Positions 63,868-64,000 of a DNA stretch of 64,000 bases are shown here, piece by piece. Positions within the stretch are counted from its first letter, which is position 1, and each line of letters opens with the position of its first letter. The stretch is taken from assembly GCA_903886975.1 (NCBI GenBank), contig CAISOB010000004.1:17008-81007 (forward strand), in the 5' to 3' direction. Below the pieces are notes generated by a model. It had not been told where the DNA came from and did not search any database. It worked only from the letters and a program-made list of their open reading frames with translations. The stretch is from an uncultured beta proteobacterium. Lineage in GTDB: Bacteria > Pseudomonadota > Gammaproteobacteria > Burkholderiales > Rhodocyclaceae. A program made the translations under genes and the position numbers.

Positions 63868-64000
63868 GTAGTGCGTCATAAATAACGGAACTTAAATAAC
63901 AATTGGCCCTCCAAGTAAGCAGGAGGTCACTGCCATGCGCGTAGCAAAGCCCATTGAATTGAATGCTGACGATGATCGACGGCTTCGGATTCTCTCCAAG
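63868..64000 (+). mobile_element. IS630-family insertion sequence, left end (partial)
   Basis: From about 63868 the DNA has a TAGTGCGTCATAAATAACGG end-like sequence, lower GC, a strong AGGAGG site and a transposase start. Only the left end is in the window, so inverted repeat and TA target duplication cannot be verified. Confidence 0.5.
63935..64000 (+). CDS. IS630-family transposase, first 22 codons
   Basis: The protein opens MRVAKPIELNADDDRRLRIL and runs off the window edge. MRVAKPI-L-x-D/E followed by an Arg/Leu-rich helix is the usual start of IS630-type transposases. An AGGAGGTC site precedes the ATG. Whether the element is intact is unknown. Confidence 0.6.
   Translation, partial: MRVAKPIELNADDDRRLRILSK

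Noticed and set aside
1..64000. tRNA, rRNA, riboswitch or prophage signals
   Set aside because: None was recognised by eye. Covariance searches would be needed to exclude small RNAs.

Overview
The window looks like chromosomal DNA of a high-GC betaproteobacterium; a Nitrosomonadales- or Rhodocyclales-like origin is my guess from the gene families, since there is no rRNA to confirm it. Gene density is high, start and stop codons often overlap as ATGA or GTGA, and no tRNA, rRNA or CRISPR array is visible. A truncated IS630-type transposase begins at the right edge.

Layout. (1) 1-8746, minus strand: a carbon-storage operon with transaldolase, PPK2, 6-phosphogluconate dehydrogenase, a HAD hydrolase, phosphoglucomutase, glycogen phosphorylase and phosphoketolase (cut by the window edge). 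(2) 9092-13044, plus: a DUF2934 protein, a BON protein, a CDF transporter, a double-domain Usp and a class I fructose-bisphosphate aldolase frameshifted in a G tract. (3) 13105-22622: a plasma-membrane H+-ATPase, VOC, CDGSH and BON proteins, then an MgtA-type Mg2+ ATPase coupled to an NRAMP-like transporter. (4) 22837-28564: a phospholipase D/cardiolipin synthase and many small secreted or lipoprotein envelope genes. (5) 28766-37852: two hybrid histidine kinases, a CheB-CheR-PAS fusion, a beta/gamma-crystallin surface protein and a transglutaminase-like protein. (6) 38280-45387, minus: pgaABCD for poly-N-acetylglucosamine plus a linked secreted protein. (7) 46518-49521, minus: an M20 amidohydrolase, sodium:solute symporter and DUF3311 set, visibly less GC-rich by eye. 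(8) 49913-63607: a FecR/DUF6600 protein, a BON lipoprotein, an SbmA/YddA-like ABC transporter, small envelope proteins, ergothioneine genes egtD-egtB, AsmA, a sorbosone-dehydrogenase-like lipoprotein, an FMN reductase and CbpA/CbpM.

The main discovery candidate is a regulon. About eighteen intergenic copies of a 16-bp dyad (TGTKCGCTNGCGMACA type; TGTG-N8-CACA geometry) lie across the window. Most are followed 21-22 bp later by a TANNNT/CANNNT-like hexamer, which puts the dyad centre at about -41.5 from the inferred transcription start. That is the class II activator position of the CRP/FNR superfamily. The targets are mostly envelope-stress-type genes: BON proteins, small secreted proteins, cardiolipin synthase, Mg2+ ATPase, AsmA, possibly the pga operon and the glycogen/phosphoketolase operon. 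No regulator gene for it is in the window, and I do not recognise the motif as a described one.
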